Below are positions 24,301 through 34,400 of a DNA stretch of 42,637 nucleotides, in pieces; within the stretch, counting starts at the first letter, position 1; each line of letters opens with the position of its first letter. The translations under genes were made by a program, and so were the position numbers. Location of the stretch: positions 1 through 42,637 of the forward strand of contig WOUR01000043.1 of assembly GCA_009772935.1 (NCBI GenBank), read 5' to 3'. The notes below the pieces were generated by a model. The model searched no databases. It was not told the origin of the DNA and was given only the letters and a program-made list of their open reading frames with translations. The stretch comes from Rhodospirillaceae bacterium (lineage in GTDB: Bacteria > Pseudomonadota > Alphaproteobacteria > Reyranellales > Reyranellaceae).

Positions 24301-25923
24301 TCAGGCCGTCGCGCGGAACGAATCGGTATGGGCCATGTCCCAGGCCCGCCGCCACCGCTTGTCGCTGGTGCCCGACACCAGCTCACCTTCGGCCAGTGCC
24401 GGATAGAGGTCGGCGTAGGTCGCCACGACGCTCGGCGAGACACGACGGGAGATATGGATGGGCTTGAAGTCGGTCGGATGGTCGAGGCCCGCGGCGGCGG
24501 TCAGCTCGGCCAGTTCGTTCAGGGTGGCGCGGTGGAAATTCACCACGCGCTCCATCTTGTCCGGCACGACCAGGGCGCGCTGGCGGGTCGGATCCTGGGT
24601 GGCCACGCCGGTTGGGCAGCGGTCGGTATGGCAGGACTGCGACTGGATGCAGCCGACCGCGAACATGAAGCCGCGCGCGGAATTGCACCAGTCGGCGCCC
24701 AGCGCCATCGCCCGGATGATGTCGAAGGCGGTGATGATCTTGCCGGCGACACCGATCTTGATGCGCTGGCGGGCGCCAATGCCGACCAGGGCGTTTTGCA
24801 CGATGTGCAGGCCCTGCCGCATCGGCTTGCCGACATGGTCGAGGAATTCCATCGGCGCGGCGCCGGTGCCGCCCTCCGCGCCATCGACGACGATGAAGTC
24901 GGGATAGATGCCGGTCTCCAGCATCGCCTTGCAGATCGCCAGGAACTCCCATTCGTGGCCGATACAGAGCTTGAAGCCGGCCGGCTTGCCGCCGGAGAGA
25001 CGGCGCATCTCGGCGATGAACCTCATCATCTCGATGGGCGTCGTGAAGGCGGTGTGGTGCGAGGGCGAGATGCAGTCCTCGCCGACCGGCACGCCGCGCG
25101 TCAGGGCGATCTCCTCGCTGACCTTGGGCGCGGGCAGCACGCCGCCATGGCCGGGCTTGGCGCCCTGGCTGAGCTTAAGCTCGACCATCTTGACCTGCGG
25201 GTTGGCGGCGCCGGCGGCGAATTTCTCCGCCGAGAAGGTGCCGTCGGGATTGCGGGCGCCGAAGTAGCCGGAGCCGATCTCCCAGATGATGTCGCCGCCG
25301 CCCTCGCGATGGTAGGGGCTGTAGCCGCCCTCGCCGGTGTCATGCGCGAAGCGGCCCAGCCTGGCGCCGCCGTTGAGGGCGCGGATGGCATTGGCGCTGA
25401 GCGACCCGAAGCTCATGGCCGAGATGTTGAAGATCGAGGCGGAGTAGGGCTGCGTGCAGTCGGGCCCGCCGATGGTGATGCGGAACGGCTCCTTGCTGAC
25501 CGGCGTGGGCGAGATCGAGTGCGTCATCCACTCGTAGCCTTCGGCGTAGACGTCGTAGTTGGTGCCGAAGGGCCGCACGTCCAGCACCAGCTTGGCGCGC
25601 TGGTAGACGATCGCCCGCCGGTCGCGCGGGAACGGCATGCCGTCCTTCTCGCCCTCGAAGAAGTACTGGCGCATCTCGGGCCGGATCGCCTCGAAGATGA
25701 AGCGCAGGTGGGCGGCGATGGGATAGTTGCGCAGCACCGCGTGCCTGGTCTGGAAGTAGTCGTAAAAGCCGACGCCGGCGAGGAAGAGGGCGATGAGGAA
25801 GCCGACGCCGATCCACCACGAGCGGGGATCGACGGCCCAGGCGACGCCCAGCAGCACGGCGAAGGCGGTCGCCAGCGTCCAGGTGATGAATCGCGGCGTG
25901 AGCGGCAGCGGCATCGATTTCAT
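24301..25923 (-). CDS. Membrane-anchored FMN-binding glutamate-synthase-family protein
   Basis: The 540-residue protein has two N-terminal membrane helices (about 11-30 and 36-54), then the FMN-binding alpha/beta barrel of the glutamate synthase central domain: ISAMSFGSLS, GEGGYSPYH, GAKPGHGG, VDGAEGGTGAAP. C425, C431 and C436 match the [3Fe-4S] ligand pattern ending in CPTGVATQDP. It lacks the glutaminase and beta-subunit parts, so it is not a full GltB. Relatives are annotated as FMN-binding glutamate synthase family and their reaction is unsettled. ATG 25923 has GGGGAG upstream. Confidence 0.92.
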   Translation of the reverse strand: MKSMPLPLTPRFITWTLATAFAVLLGVAWAVDPRSWWIGVGFLIALFLAGVGFYDYFQTRHAVLRNYPIAAHLRFIFEAIRPEMRQYFFEGEKDGMPFPRDRRAIVYQRAKLVLDVRPFGTNYDVYAEGYEWMTHSISPTPVSKEPFRITIGGPDCTQPYSASIFNISAMSFGSLSANAIRALNGGARLGRFAHDTGEGGYSPYHREGGGDIIWEIGSGYFGARNPDGTFSAEKFAAGAANPQVKMVELKLSQGAKPGHGGVLPAPKVSEEIALTRGVPVGEDCISPSHHTAFTTPIEMMRFIAEMRRLSGGKPAGFKLCIGHEWEFLAICKAMLETGIYPDFIVVDGAEGGTGAAPMEFLDHVGKPMRQGLHIVQNALVGIGARQRIKIGVAGKIITAFDIIRAMALGADWCNSARGFMFAVGCIQSQSCHTDRCPTGVATQDPTRQRALVVPDKMERVVNFHRATLNELAELTAAAGLDHPTDFKPIHISRRVSPSVVATYADLYPALAEGELVSGTSDKRWRRAWDMAHTDSFRATA

Positions 25924-25973
25924 TCGGTCTCCCCAGGCTTCATTGTTGGGCCGGATGCCCGCCCTCACTCTAG

Positions 25974-25987
25974 CGCAGTTAACTGCG
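25974..25987. repeat. 14-bp perfect palindrome overlapping the modC stop codon
   Basis: CGCAGTTAACTGCG is self-complementary and includes the modC TAA stop. It lies 50 bases before the downstream glutamate-synthase-like gene. It is too short for confident assignment as operator or terminator. Confidence 0.25.
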
Positions 25988-27040
25988 TTCGAATGACACG
26001 CTCTTGACGACCGCGAAGACCGGCCGCCCGGGGGTCAGGGCCAGCCGATCGACCGATTTGGCCGTCAGGCGGGCCATCAGGACGGCGCCGTTGCAGTCCA
26101 GGCGGATGTCGGCCTGGGCCGTCGAAGTTGGAACGATCGACACGATGCGCCCGGCCAGCACGTTGAGCGCGCTGATATCCTCGGGGTGGCGCAGGCTGAG
26201 CATCACATCCCGTGCCCGGATGTAGGCGCGTACCGGTGCACCGACGGGCGCCTCGAGACGCGGCACCTGCAACGCGCCGGCGGCACTCTCCAGGACCGAC
26301 AGGTGGAACCTCTCGTCGTGCCGGACGATCCTCGCTTCCAGCACTGCGCCGCCGTCCGCAGCGTCGGCCATCGGCAGAACGTCCTGGACCGGGCCGACGG
26401 CTGTCACCGTGCCCTCGTTCAGGGTCACGACCGTCGTGGCGAGGCGGGCGACCTCGGCGACGGAGTGGCTGACATAGAGGATGGGGACGCGAGCTTCGTC
26501 GCGCAGCCGCTCGAGGAACGGCAGGATCTCCGCGCGCCGCGCTTCGTCGAGCGAGGCCAGCGGCTCGTCCATCAGGACCAGGCGCGGCCTTGCGAGCAGG
26601 GCACGGCCGATGGCGACCCTCTGCTTCTCGCCGCCCGACAGCGAGTCCGGATGGCGCTCGAGCAGATGGCCGATGCCCAGCAGTTCGATCACCGAGCCGA
26701 GGTCCGCCGTCGCGCCGCCGGCTCCGCGCGCGAACCAGCGCCCGTAGAGCAGGTTGCGCCGCACGCTGAGATGCGGGAACAAGCGGCTGTCCTGGAAGAC
26801 GTAGCCGATGCGCCGTCGATGCGCGGGCACGAAGAGGCCGCGTTCGGTATCGACGAGGGTCTGCCCGTCGATGACGACGCGACCGCGGTCGGGACGGATA
26901 AGCCCGCCCACGATGCTGACCAGGCTGGTTTTGCCTGAGCCCGAGCGGCCGAACAGCGCCGTCAGTCCCGGGGCGGCCGTGAAGCGGGCCGCCAGCCTGA
27001 AGGCGCCGCGCCTGTGGTCGACGTCGACGTCGAGGCTCAT
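25979..27040 (-). CDS. modC: Molybdate ABC transporter ATP-binding protein ModC
   Basis: The 353-residue ATPase powers molybdate (or tungstate) uptake. Walker A GRSGSGKT (31-38), signature LSGGEKQ (134-140), Walker B LVLMDEP (154-160) and the switch His in YVSHSVAEVARLA are all present. The C-terminal part from about 285 is a molybdate-binding TOBE/Mop domain, which separates ModC from other importers. ATG 27040 overlaps the modB stop by 4 bases; a longer upstream frame is antisense-like noise. No modA is found beside it. Confidence 0.93.
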   Translation of the reverse strand: MSLDVDVDHRRGAFRLAARFTAAPGLTALFGRSGSGKTSLVSIVGGLIRPDRGRVVIDGQTLVDTERGLFVPAHRRRIGYVFQDSRLFPHLSVRRNLLYGRWFARGAGGATADLGSVIELLGIGHLLERHPDSLSGGEKQRVAIGRALLARPRLVLMDEPLASLDEARRAEILPFLERLRDEARVPILYVSHSVAEVARLATTVVTLNEGTVTAVGPVQDVLPMADAADGGAVLEARIVRHDERFHLSVLESAAGALQVPRLEAPVGAPVRAYIRARDVMLSLRHPEDISALNVLAGRIVSIVPTSTAQADIRLDCNGAVLMARLTAKSVDRLALTPGRPVFAVVKSVSFERS

Positions 27041-27723
27041 GCCGCCTGCCGTCGCGCGCCGATGCGCCTGGCCAGCAGCTCCGACCCGAGCAGCGCCAGC
27101 ATGGAGATGGCGATCGAGACCAGAGTGAGGCGCATCGCGGCGGCGTCGCCGCCCGGCACCTGGGTCAGCGTGTAGATCAGGGACGGCAGGGTCTGCGTCT
27201 CGCCCGGAATGTTGGAGACGAAGGTGATCGTGGCGCCGAACTCGCCCATGGACTTGGCGAAGGCCAGGATGGCGCCGGCGATGATGCCGGGCAGGCAGAG
27301 CGGCAGGGTGATGGTCGCGAAGACCCAGAGCGGATGGGCGCCCAGCGTGCCCGCGGCCGCTTCGAGGCGCTGGTCGACGGCTTCGATGGACAGGCGGATG
27401 GCGCGCACCAGCAGCGGGAAGCCCATCACGGCACAGGCAAGCGCCGCGCCGGTCCAGCGGAAGGAGAAGACGATGCCGAATTCCTCGGCCAGGAAGCCGC
27501 CGATCGGTCCGCGCCGGCCGAACGACAGGAGCAACAGGTAGCCGGTGACGACGGGCGGCATGATCAATGGCAGGTGAACCAGCGTGTCGAGCAGGCTCTT
27601 GCCCCAGAAGCGCCCGCGCGCCAGCAGCCAGGCGATGGCGATGCCGAACGGCAGGCTGCAGAGCGTCGCCGTCGTGGCGATCAGGAGGCTCAGCCGTACG
27701 GCCGTCCATTCGTCCGGAGTCAT
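27037..27723 (-). CDS. modB: Molybdate ABC transporter permease ModB
   Basis: The 228-residue permease has about five to six membrane spans and the ABC-contacting EAA loop (EAAAGTLGAHPLWVFATITLP). It opens with the ModB-like MTPDEWTAVRLSL. It forms the membrane channel with ModC. Its start lies 12 bases after the MsrQ-like gene, so the three genes form one leftward transcript. The periplasmic binding protein gene modA, usually first in modABC, is absent from this position and from the window. Confidence 0.93.
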   Translation of the reverse strand: MTPDEWTAVRLSLLIATTATLCSLPFGIAIAWLLARGRFWGKSLLDTLVHLPLIMPPVVTGYLLLLSFGRRGPIGGFLAEEFGIVFSFRWTGAALACAVMGFPLLVRAIRLSIEAVDQRLEAAAGTLGAHPLWVFATITLPLCLPGIIAGAILAFAKSMGEFGATITFVSNIPGETQTLPSLIYTLTQVPGGDAAAMRLTLVSIAISMLALLGSELLARRIGARRQAA

Positions 27724-27735
27724 GTCCTCTTCCGA

Positions 27736-28587
27736 TCAGGAAGGCGATATAGTCCTTCGGATATAGCGCTGCGTCCAGAGCCCGGTCGCCGCAGCGAGTC
27801 CGCGCCGCAGCGCGACCAGCACGATCACCAGCAAGGAGACCGCCAGCACTTTCTGGGCCGGGCGCGGCACCAGCTCGGGATCGAGGTTGGCGGCCAGCAC
27901 GCGCATCGGATCGATCCCGTTCACCAGCCCGTACCACGAGGCCTCGAAGACCACCGTGATCAGGGTCGCACCAATGGCGAGCAGGAACAGGCCGGCGAAG
28001 CCCGTGCGCAGACGGACGGGCAGCACGCGCCACAGCATCAGCCAGGCGAACAGTCCAGCGGCGAAGGCGGCCTCGCCGATCTTGACCTTGGACTGGATGA
28101 AGAAGTGGAGGAGGGCCAGCGTGACGGCGGGATAGACCAGCCAGTGCAGGCGTTTCCAGTTGCGCTTCAGCCGCTTCTGCCAGCCGTTGGTCGAGGTGAT
28201 CGCCAGCGCCACCAGGGCGAGGAGGGCCACGAAGCCGATGGTGAGATAGAAGCGCTTTACGATCTCCGTGGCGACGACGGCCAAGTTCCATTTCTGGTCG
28301 AGCACGTAGATCAGCAGGTGCGCGACGGCGTAGAGCGCCGCCGCAACGCCGACCCATCGCCGGATATGGATGAGCGGCGACCAGTCGAACACCGCGCGCG
28401 CCGGCGTCAGCGCCAGCGAGACCAGCAGGAACACGATCGCCCAGTCGCCGGTCGCGTGGGTGGCAAGCGTGACGGGGCGTGGATCGAGATCGCCGGCATG
28501 CCAGCGCCAGGCGAGATCGACGGCGGGCAGGCAGAGGGCGACCAGCGTCGCGAGCCTCAGCCAGAAGATGATGCGCTGATTGGACAC
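27736..28587 (-). CDS. MsrQ-like heme-binding membrane protein (ferric reductase fold)
   Basis: The 283-residue protein has the six-helix ferric-reductase-like domain of MsrQ, which passes quinone electrons to the periplasmic molybdoenzyme MsrP for methionine sulfoxide repair. The expected heme histidines are in HIRRWVGVAAALYAVAHLL and KRLHWLVYPAVTLALLH. It is longer than typical MsrQ (about 200 residues), with an N-terminal and one or two C-terminal extra hydrophobic segments. The start is GTG 28587, with weak ribosome-binding sequence. MsrP is absent; modB and modC follow directly. It may serve another molybdoenzyme. Confidence 0.8.
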   Translation of the reverse strand: MSNQRIIFWLRLATLVALCLPAVDLAWRWHAGDLDPRPVTLATHATGDWAIVFLLVSLALTPARAVFDWSPLIHIRRWVGVAAALYAVAHLLIYVLDQKWNLAVVATEIVKRFYLTIGFVALLALVALAITSTNGWQKRLKRNWKRLHWLVYPAVTLALLHFFIQSKVKIGEAAFAAGLFAWLMLWRVLPVRLRTGFAGLFLLAIGATLITVVFEASWYGLVNGIDPMRVLAANLDPELVPRPAQKVLAVSLLVIVLVALRRGLAAATGLWTQRYIRRTISPS

Positions 28588-28634
28588 GAGCCGACCCTAT
28601 GCGATGGCGCGATCACCAGCGGGTCAAAGATACG

Positions 28635-29312
28635 TCATCGCTGGTTGCCGAACAGGAAGCGCCAGGTCGCGATCGCGGGCGCCGCGTCGACTCCGAAGGG
28701 GCGGAGCCGCGACGTCGTGAACAGGGCGCGCGCGGCCGCCCCGACCGCCGCGACGTCCGAGCCCTCGATCAGCACGACCCATTCGGACTCGTCGGCCCTG
28801 GGATGATCCATGCTCTTGTCCTGCAGCGGCGCGTGCATCACCTCGAGGTCGTTTTCGCCGGCCGCGGCGCCGAGGACGCCAGGACGTGCGATCAGCTTCG
28901 GCAGGATCTGGGTGGAGAGAAATTCGACCAACGCCTTGCGACGATGCGGATCGGGCACGAAGCGCACCGTCGCCAGCGCCGCGCCGACGCCATGCGTCTG
29001 GTCGACCTGGATGCGCAGCGTCAACCGCTTGAAATGCGTGAAGCGGGCGATCACCGCCTGGCTCCACGGCGTCTGGTTGTCCAGTGTCTGCAGATAGTCG
29101 GGTGTGCCGAGGATGGCGACGCTGTCGCATTCGTAGGTGGCGAGATATCTCGGCGTCCCGCGCACCGCGGCATATCGCCGGCCTCGGTGGAATCCCGGCA
29201 GGTTCACGCGATCGTCGATATGTTCGCGATTATACCATTCATTGTAGTCGCGCTCGTCCCGCGACGACACGTCGGTGAACGTGAGCAGCATTCCCTTGCC
29301 GAGGAGGGGCAT
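28635..29312 (-). CDS. DUF4286-like / dimeric alpha-beta barrel protein
   Basis: The 225-residue protein contains two ferredoxin-like repeats. The first begins LLTFTDVSSRDERDYNEWYNREHIDDRV, the sequence style of DUF4286/EthD-like dimeric alpha-beta barrels. Such proteins often have poorly defined roles in aromatic or lipid degradation. AGGAG nine bases upstream supports ATG 29312. It precedes the MsrQ-like/modBC genes by 47 bases on the same strand, possibly co-transcribed. Confidence 0.7.
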   Translation of the reverse strand: MPLLGKGMLLTFTDVSSRDERDYNEWYNREHIDDRVNLPGFHRGRRYAAVRGTPRYLATYECDSVAILGTPDYLQTLDNQTPWSQAVIARFTHFKRLTLRIQVDQTHGVGAALATVRFVPDPHRRKALVEFLSTQILPKLIARPGVLGAAAGENDLEVMHAPLQDKSMDHPRADESEWVVLIEGSDVAAVGAAARALFTTSRLRPFGVDAAPAIATWRFLFGNQR

Positions 29313-29521
29313 CAAAACTCCTGTCGTGGATGCTCCGGAGCCGGTGCAATCTAGCATTTCGCGGGCGCGCCGTTACAGCTTTCCTGGCCTCCCCCACGGA
29401 GAGGGCTTCCTCGACAGGGATCGGCGCCGCGTGTAAACAGGGACACCATCGCCCACGTGTCGTTTGGCTTGCGATGGCTGAGAGAGGCATGTGCTCCCGC
29501 CCTCACTGGAGGAGCGCACGC

Positions 29522-29620
29522 ATGAATCACTGGTACGATCCGCCTTTCCTGTTGCCCGTCATCCTCGCGGTGCTGGTCGTCTCGTACGCTTTGCTTCGGA
29601 CACCGGCCGGCGCTTCCTGA
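29522..29620 (+). CDS. 32-residue putative membrane peptide
   Basis: The short frame MNHWYDPPFLL to RTPAGAS has one hydrophobic segment (residues 9-25). A strong GGAGGAG ribosome binding site sits nine bases upstream of the ATG. I do not recognise a family. The good initiation site and membrane-type composition are the only support. Confidence 0.45.
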   Translation: MNHWYDPPFLLPVILAVLVVSYALLRTPAGAS

Positions 29621-29794
29621 CGAAGGGCAGTGGACTGGTCATCGCTGTGTTGACGATGGCCGGCCGCGGATGAGTAACGGGGGCTCGCCGCCGCCGCAAC
29701 TGGCGCGAGCGATTTGCGTTGCAAGTTGTGTAGAGGTCCTGGCGCGGTCGCGTGGTGCGGGACGCCCGCCTGATTTACCAACCCGAGGTTCGCC

Positions 29795-30079
29795 ATGATG
29801 CTCTCCGGCACGCAGACACCTACGGTCCCCACGCCCGGACTCGAAACTCTCCCCGCCCAGGTGCGTGACATCGTTGGGACCGTCCTCGGCATTCCGCCCG
29901 GACGGGCGCGAGGCGATGCCGCCCTCGTGGCCGACCTCGGCGCGACCAGCCTCGACTTCGTCGAACTGGTGATGGCGATCGAGGATGTGTTCGGCGTCGA
30001 GATCTCGGACAGCGAGGCCGACAGGCTGGTCACCGTCGACGACCTGATTGCGCTCGTCGACCGGGCTCGAACCAAATAA
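29795..30079 (+). CDS. Stand-alone acyl carrier protein
   Basis: The 94-residue protein is a four-helix acyl carrier domain with a 20-residue N-terminal extension. The phosphopantetheine-accepting serine is S52 in LGATSLDFVEL; the usual Asp before Ser (DSL) is Thr, which is tolerated in some specialised carriers. It is followed by the acidic helix VMAIEDVFGVEI. No ketosynthase, acyltransferase or phosphopantetheinyl transferase gene is nearby, so its pathway is unclear. It is unlikely to be the housekeeping AcpP, which usually sits beside fabF or fabG. Confidence 0.88.
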   Translation: MMLSGTQTPTVPTPGLETLPAQVRDIVGTVLGIPPGRARGDAALVADLGATSLDFVELVMAIEDVFGVEISDSEADRLVTVDDLIALVDRARTK

Positions 30080-30155
30080 CTGCTGCAGCCGAGTGCCGAA
30101 CGAGCGCCCCGCGATGCGCCGCGACGGCCTCGCAGCTCTTGCAAGGAGCGTCCCC

Positions 30156-30184
30156 ACCATCCATATACCATCCATATGGATGGT
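30156..30184. promoter_or_regulatory. Tandem and palindromic ACCATCCAT sites at the RHH gene start
   Basis: ACCATCCATAT (30156-30166) is repeated immediately (30167-30177), and the second copy continues into its inverse, forming the perfect 18-bp palindrome ACCATCCATATGGATGGT (30167-30184). It covers the possible ATG at 30176 and lies just before the alternative GTG at 30188. Multiple half-sites at the gene of a small ribbon-helix-helix protein strongly suggest an autoregulatory operator. Confidence 0.7.
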
Positions 30185-30187
30185 AAA

Positions 30188-30595
30188 GTGAGCGACACTC
30201 GAAGCAAGCCCCCCGAAACCGAGAAAATCACGATGAACCTCGGTTTGGTCGACCTGGGGCAGATCGACCTTCTGGTGCGCGAAGGCTTCTACTCGAACCG
30301 GACCGATTTCATCCGAACCGCCATTCGGGGCCAACTCGACCGTCATGGCGATGCTGTAAGGCAGCTCGTCAGCCGGCGGAAGCTTGAACTGGGATTGCGC
30401 ACCTACAGCCGGCAGGAGCTGGAAGCCGTTCGTGAGGCCGGCGAACGACTGGACATCCAGGTCCTGGGTCTGGCCGTCATCGCCCCCGACGTGTCGGGTG
30501 AACTGGCGAGGGCGACCATCGGCTCGCTTCAGATCCTCGGAGCGCTCCACGCGAGCGACGAGGTGAAGAGCGCCCTGGGAGACCGCATGCACTAG
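30188..30595 (+). CDS. CopG-type ribbon-helix-helix DNA-binding protein
   Basis: The predicted beta strand KITMNLG, helix LGQIDLLVREGF, turn YSNRTDFIRTAI and following helix form the RHH fold of CopG/NikR-type repressors. A further roughly 85 residues form a C-terminal domain that could tetramerise or bind a signal. Two starts are possible: ATG 30176 (139 residues) lies inside the palindrome and has no close ribosome binding site; GTG 30188 (135 residues, VSDTRSK) has GGATGG just upstream and is preferred. It precedes the PHB-depolymerase-family esterase by 53 bases, so it probably regulates itself and perhaps that gene. Confidence 0.82.
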   Translation: MSDTRSKPPETEKITMNLGLVDLGQIDLLVREGFYSNRTDFIRTAIRGQLDRHGDAVRQLVSRRKLELGLRTYSRQELEAVREAGERLDIQVLGLAVIAPDVSGELARATIGSLQILGALHASDEVKSALGDRMH

Positions 30596-30648
30596 TCGCA
30601 CGATCTTCTCGAAGAGTCCTTCAGCTCAAAGCGTAAGAGAGTACCCCC

Positions 30649-31686
30649 ATGAACCTGCATCGTGCCGACATGTTCGAGGCGCTGCGACTGACCCGCGAAG
30701 GCAAGCTCGTCGAAGCGATGACCATCCTGAGGGGAGGCTCTCCCGAAGCCAGCCAGGGAGGCGTCGAGAGACAGGATGAAGGTCAGGCCGGGACGGCCCG
30801 TGCATCCTTCTTCGACCTCGTCCCGCCCTCCGGAACCTCGTCCTTCCAGTATCACACCGTCCGGGACGCAGCCGGCAGCCGCCGCTTCAAGCTCTACAGT
30901 CCGGCAGCCCATGACGGGCGCCCCCTGCCGTTGATCGTGATGCTTCACGGATGCACGCAGTCACCGGATGACTTCGCGGCCGGCACGCGCATGAATGCGC
31001 TGGCCGAAGAGCGGATGTTCTTCGTGGCCTACCCGGAGCAGCCCAGCTCCGCGAACCCCGGCAGGTGCTGGAACTGGTTCAATGAAGGCGACCAGCGCCG
31101 TGACGCGGGAGAGCCCCACCTGATCGCGACGCTCACGCGACAGATCATGCGCGATCACGCCGTCGACGAAGAGCGCGTCTACGTGGCGGGCCTGTCCGCC
31201 GGCGGCGCCGCGGCGGCGATCATGGGGGCCACCTATCCCGACCTCTATGCCGCCGTCGGCATCCATTCGGGGCTGGCCTGCGGCGCGGCGCGCGACGTGC
31301 CTGGCGCCTTCTCGGCCATGCGGCAGGGAGCGCCCGCAGCGCACCGCCTCGTCCGGAACGAACGCGTGGTGCCGACCATCGTCTTTCACGGCGATCGCGA
31401 CACGACCGTCAGTCCCGTCAACGGCGATCAGGCCATCGAACAGGCCTCAGGTGGGTCCGGCGTTCGCACGCGCGTGTCACGAGGAGAGACCGCGACCAGC
31501 ATCGCCTTTACTCGCACGACGACACACGACCGCAAGGATCGCTGCATCGGCGAGCAATGGGTCCTCCAGGGGATCGGTCATGCCTGGTCGGGCGGAAGCG
31601 GAGACGGTTCCTTCACCGACCCGAGGGGCCCCGACGCCAGCGCCGAGTTCGTGCGCTTCTTCCTGCAGCATCGACTGTCGGCCTGA
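30649..31686 (+). CDS. PHB-depolymerase-family esterase
   Basis: The 345-residue alpha/beta hydrolase has the oxyanion motif LIVMLHGCTQSPDDF and a likely triad of S183 (GLSAGGA), D251 (HGDRDTTV) and H311 (GIGHAWSGG), as in short-chain PHA depolymerases and related feruloyl-type esterases. An N-terminal helix (MNLHRADMFEALRLTREGK) and a linker precede the catalytic domain. No signal peptide is visible, so it is probably cytosolic or exported in another way. It follows the RHH regulator. With phaC in the same window it may act in polymer mobilisation, but the family also cleaves other esters. Confidence 0.88.
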   Translation: MNLHRADMFEALRLTREGKLVEAMTILRGGSPEASQGGVERQDEGQAGTARASFFDLVPPSGTSSFQYHTVRDAAGSRRFKLYSPAAHDGRPLPLIVMLHGCTQSPDDFAAGTRMNALAEERMFFVAYPEQPSSANPGRCWNWFNEGDQRRDAGEPHLIATLTRQIMRDHAVDEERVYVAGLSAGGAAAAIMGATYPDLYAAVGIHSGLACGAARDVPGAFSAMRQGAPAAHRLVRNERVVPTIVFHGDRDTTVSPVNGDQAIEQASGGSGVRTRVSRGETATSIAFTRTTTHDRKDRCIGEQWVLQGIGHAWSGGSGDGSFTDPRGPDASAEFVRFFLQHRLSA

Positions 31687-31707
31687 GACGCCTCGACCTG
31701 CAGGCCG

Positions 31708-32244
31708 TCAGGAGCCCTGCCGGGTCTCGCGTCCCTCGGATTCGAGGTGCCGCGTGGGCGCGAGCTGCACGATCAGGAAATAGAACGCCAGGGCGAGCAC
31801 CCCCCACATCAGCCAGGTCGTCAGACCCGGTTTCGGCTTCCCGACGGCGGTACGCACCGGGGTCGCGTCCTTCTTTGCCTTCTGGTCCGCGCGTCCTGAC
31901 TTGACCGCGGCTTCCAGCGAGGCGATGCGGGCCTCTTTGGTCTGCGGGATCTCGGCGACGGCGCCCTCTGGCAACAAGGCGACCAGGCGGGCCGCGATCA
32001 TCGGTACCTCGGCGTCCGGCCCCGTCCTGTCGGGCAGGCGCAGGATGGTGGCGGCCAGAGCCTCGGCTGCCGCGTCGCGCGGCAGGGATGCGAGACGCGC
32101 CGCCTCCTGCCAAGGATCGATTCCCAGCCGCGACAGGGCGGAGAGCACGGTGACCTCCGTGCCCGCCGCGTCCTGGCCCAGCGAGCCGAACAGGAAGTCG
32201 TTATAGGCCGAGTGGCCGAGTGTGTATTCCGGACGCAGGGTCAT
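31708..32244 (-). CDS. Hypothetical protein with C-terminal membrane anchor
   Basis: The 178-residue protein begins MTLRPEYTLGHSAYNDFLFGS and continues with predicted helices, an Ala/Lys-rich linker, and one hydrophobic helix (about 143-162, LTTWLMWGVLALAFYFLIV) near the C-terminus. This topology suggests a tail-anchored protein with its bulk in the cytosol. GGAGG five bases before ATG 32244 supports the start. I recognise no family. It lies 54 bases downstream of groEL on the same strand and may be co-transcribed with it. Confidence 0.7.
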   Translation of the reverse strand: MTLRPEYTLGHSAYNDFLFGSLGQDAAGTEVTVLSALSRLGIDPWQEAARLASLPRDAAAEALAATILRLPDRTGPDAEVPMIAARLVALLPEGAVAEIPQTKEARIASLEAAVKSGRADQKAKKDATPVRTAVGKPKPGLTTWLMWGVLALAFYFLIVQLAPTRHLESEGRETRQGS

Positions 32245-32298
32245 CGGGCCTCCGGCGTAAGGTTTGCGTGTTCGCGACCTCGACCTCGACGGCACGGG

Positions 32299-33939
<1,641 letters not shown>

Positions 33940-34125
33940 GGCGTTTCGCCCCCGAGAGGTGTTCTGAATGGCTCGGTCTGACGGACAGACCGGATCGGGC
34001 CGCGGTGCGGCGCGTGCTCACAACATGGTGACTAAGGAGGGAAATGGCGAGGGGTATCTTCGGATGCGGTGCTGGAATGTCTCAAAACAGGTGGAACGTT
34101 GATTTCCGGCACGCCTTGATGACGA

Positions 34126-34305
34126 ATGACTGAAACGGATCCCGAATTGGAGAGCCTCGAAAAAGCCGCGCAGGCCGCTCATGACAGGTATCTCCGCCTC
34201 GCAAGCTTTCATGACATGCAGGTCGTGGAGGCGGCGTACACGCTCTGGCAGTCTGCGCTTTCCGCCCTCGACGAATGTCGCGCGAGGAAGAGAGGGCAGC
34301 CCTGA
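34126..34305 (+). CDS. Small hypothetical helical protein (59 residues)
   Basis: The frame MTETDPELESLEKAAQAAHD to RARKRGQP is acidic at the start and basic at the end, with an amphipathic helical pattern between (including VEAAYTLWQSALSALDE). No clear ribosome binding site precedes the ATG. Its natural composition makes it a better candidate than the longer antisense frame over the same DNA. Function unknown. Confidence 0.45.
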   Translation: MTETDPELESLEKAAQAAHDRYLRLASFHDMQVVEAAYTLWQSALSALDECRARKRGQP

Positions 34306-34400
34306 GATTGCACGATGCCGGCCGGTACTCCGAACGGGTCGAACGTGCGAGAATGGAAGTTGGTTCAACGGCTCCAGCCGGCAACAGCGAAGGGACTCCC

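Noticed and set aside
23359..26007. An 882-codon plus-strand frame opposite the aminotransferase and glutamate-synthase-like genes
   Set aside because: It spans two well-supported opposite-strand genes and has shadow-type composition.
27041..28357. A long N-terminal extension of modC
   Set aside because: The extension overlaps modB and the MsrQ-like gene in another frame. ModC homology begins at the Met at 27040, which overlaps the modB stop.
33940..34020. A CIRCE or heat-shock promoter upstream of groEL
   Set aside because: No TTAGCACTC-type inverted repeat is present; only a short CGGTCTG/CAGACCG repeat was found.
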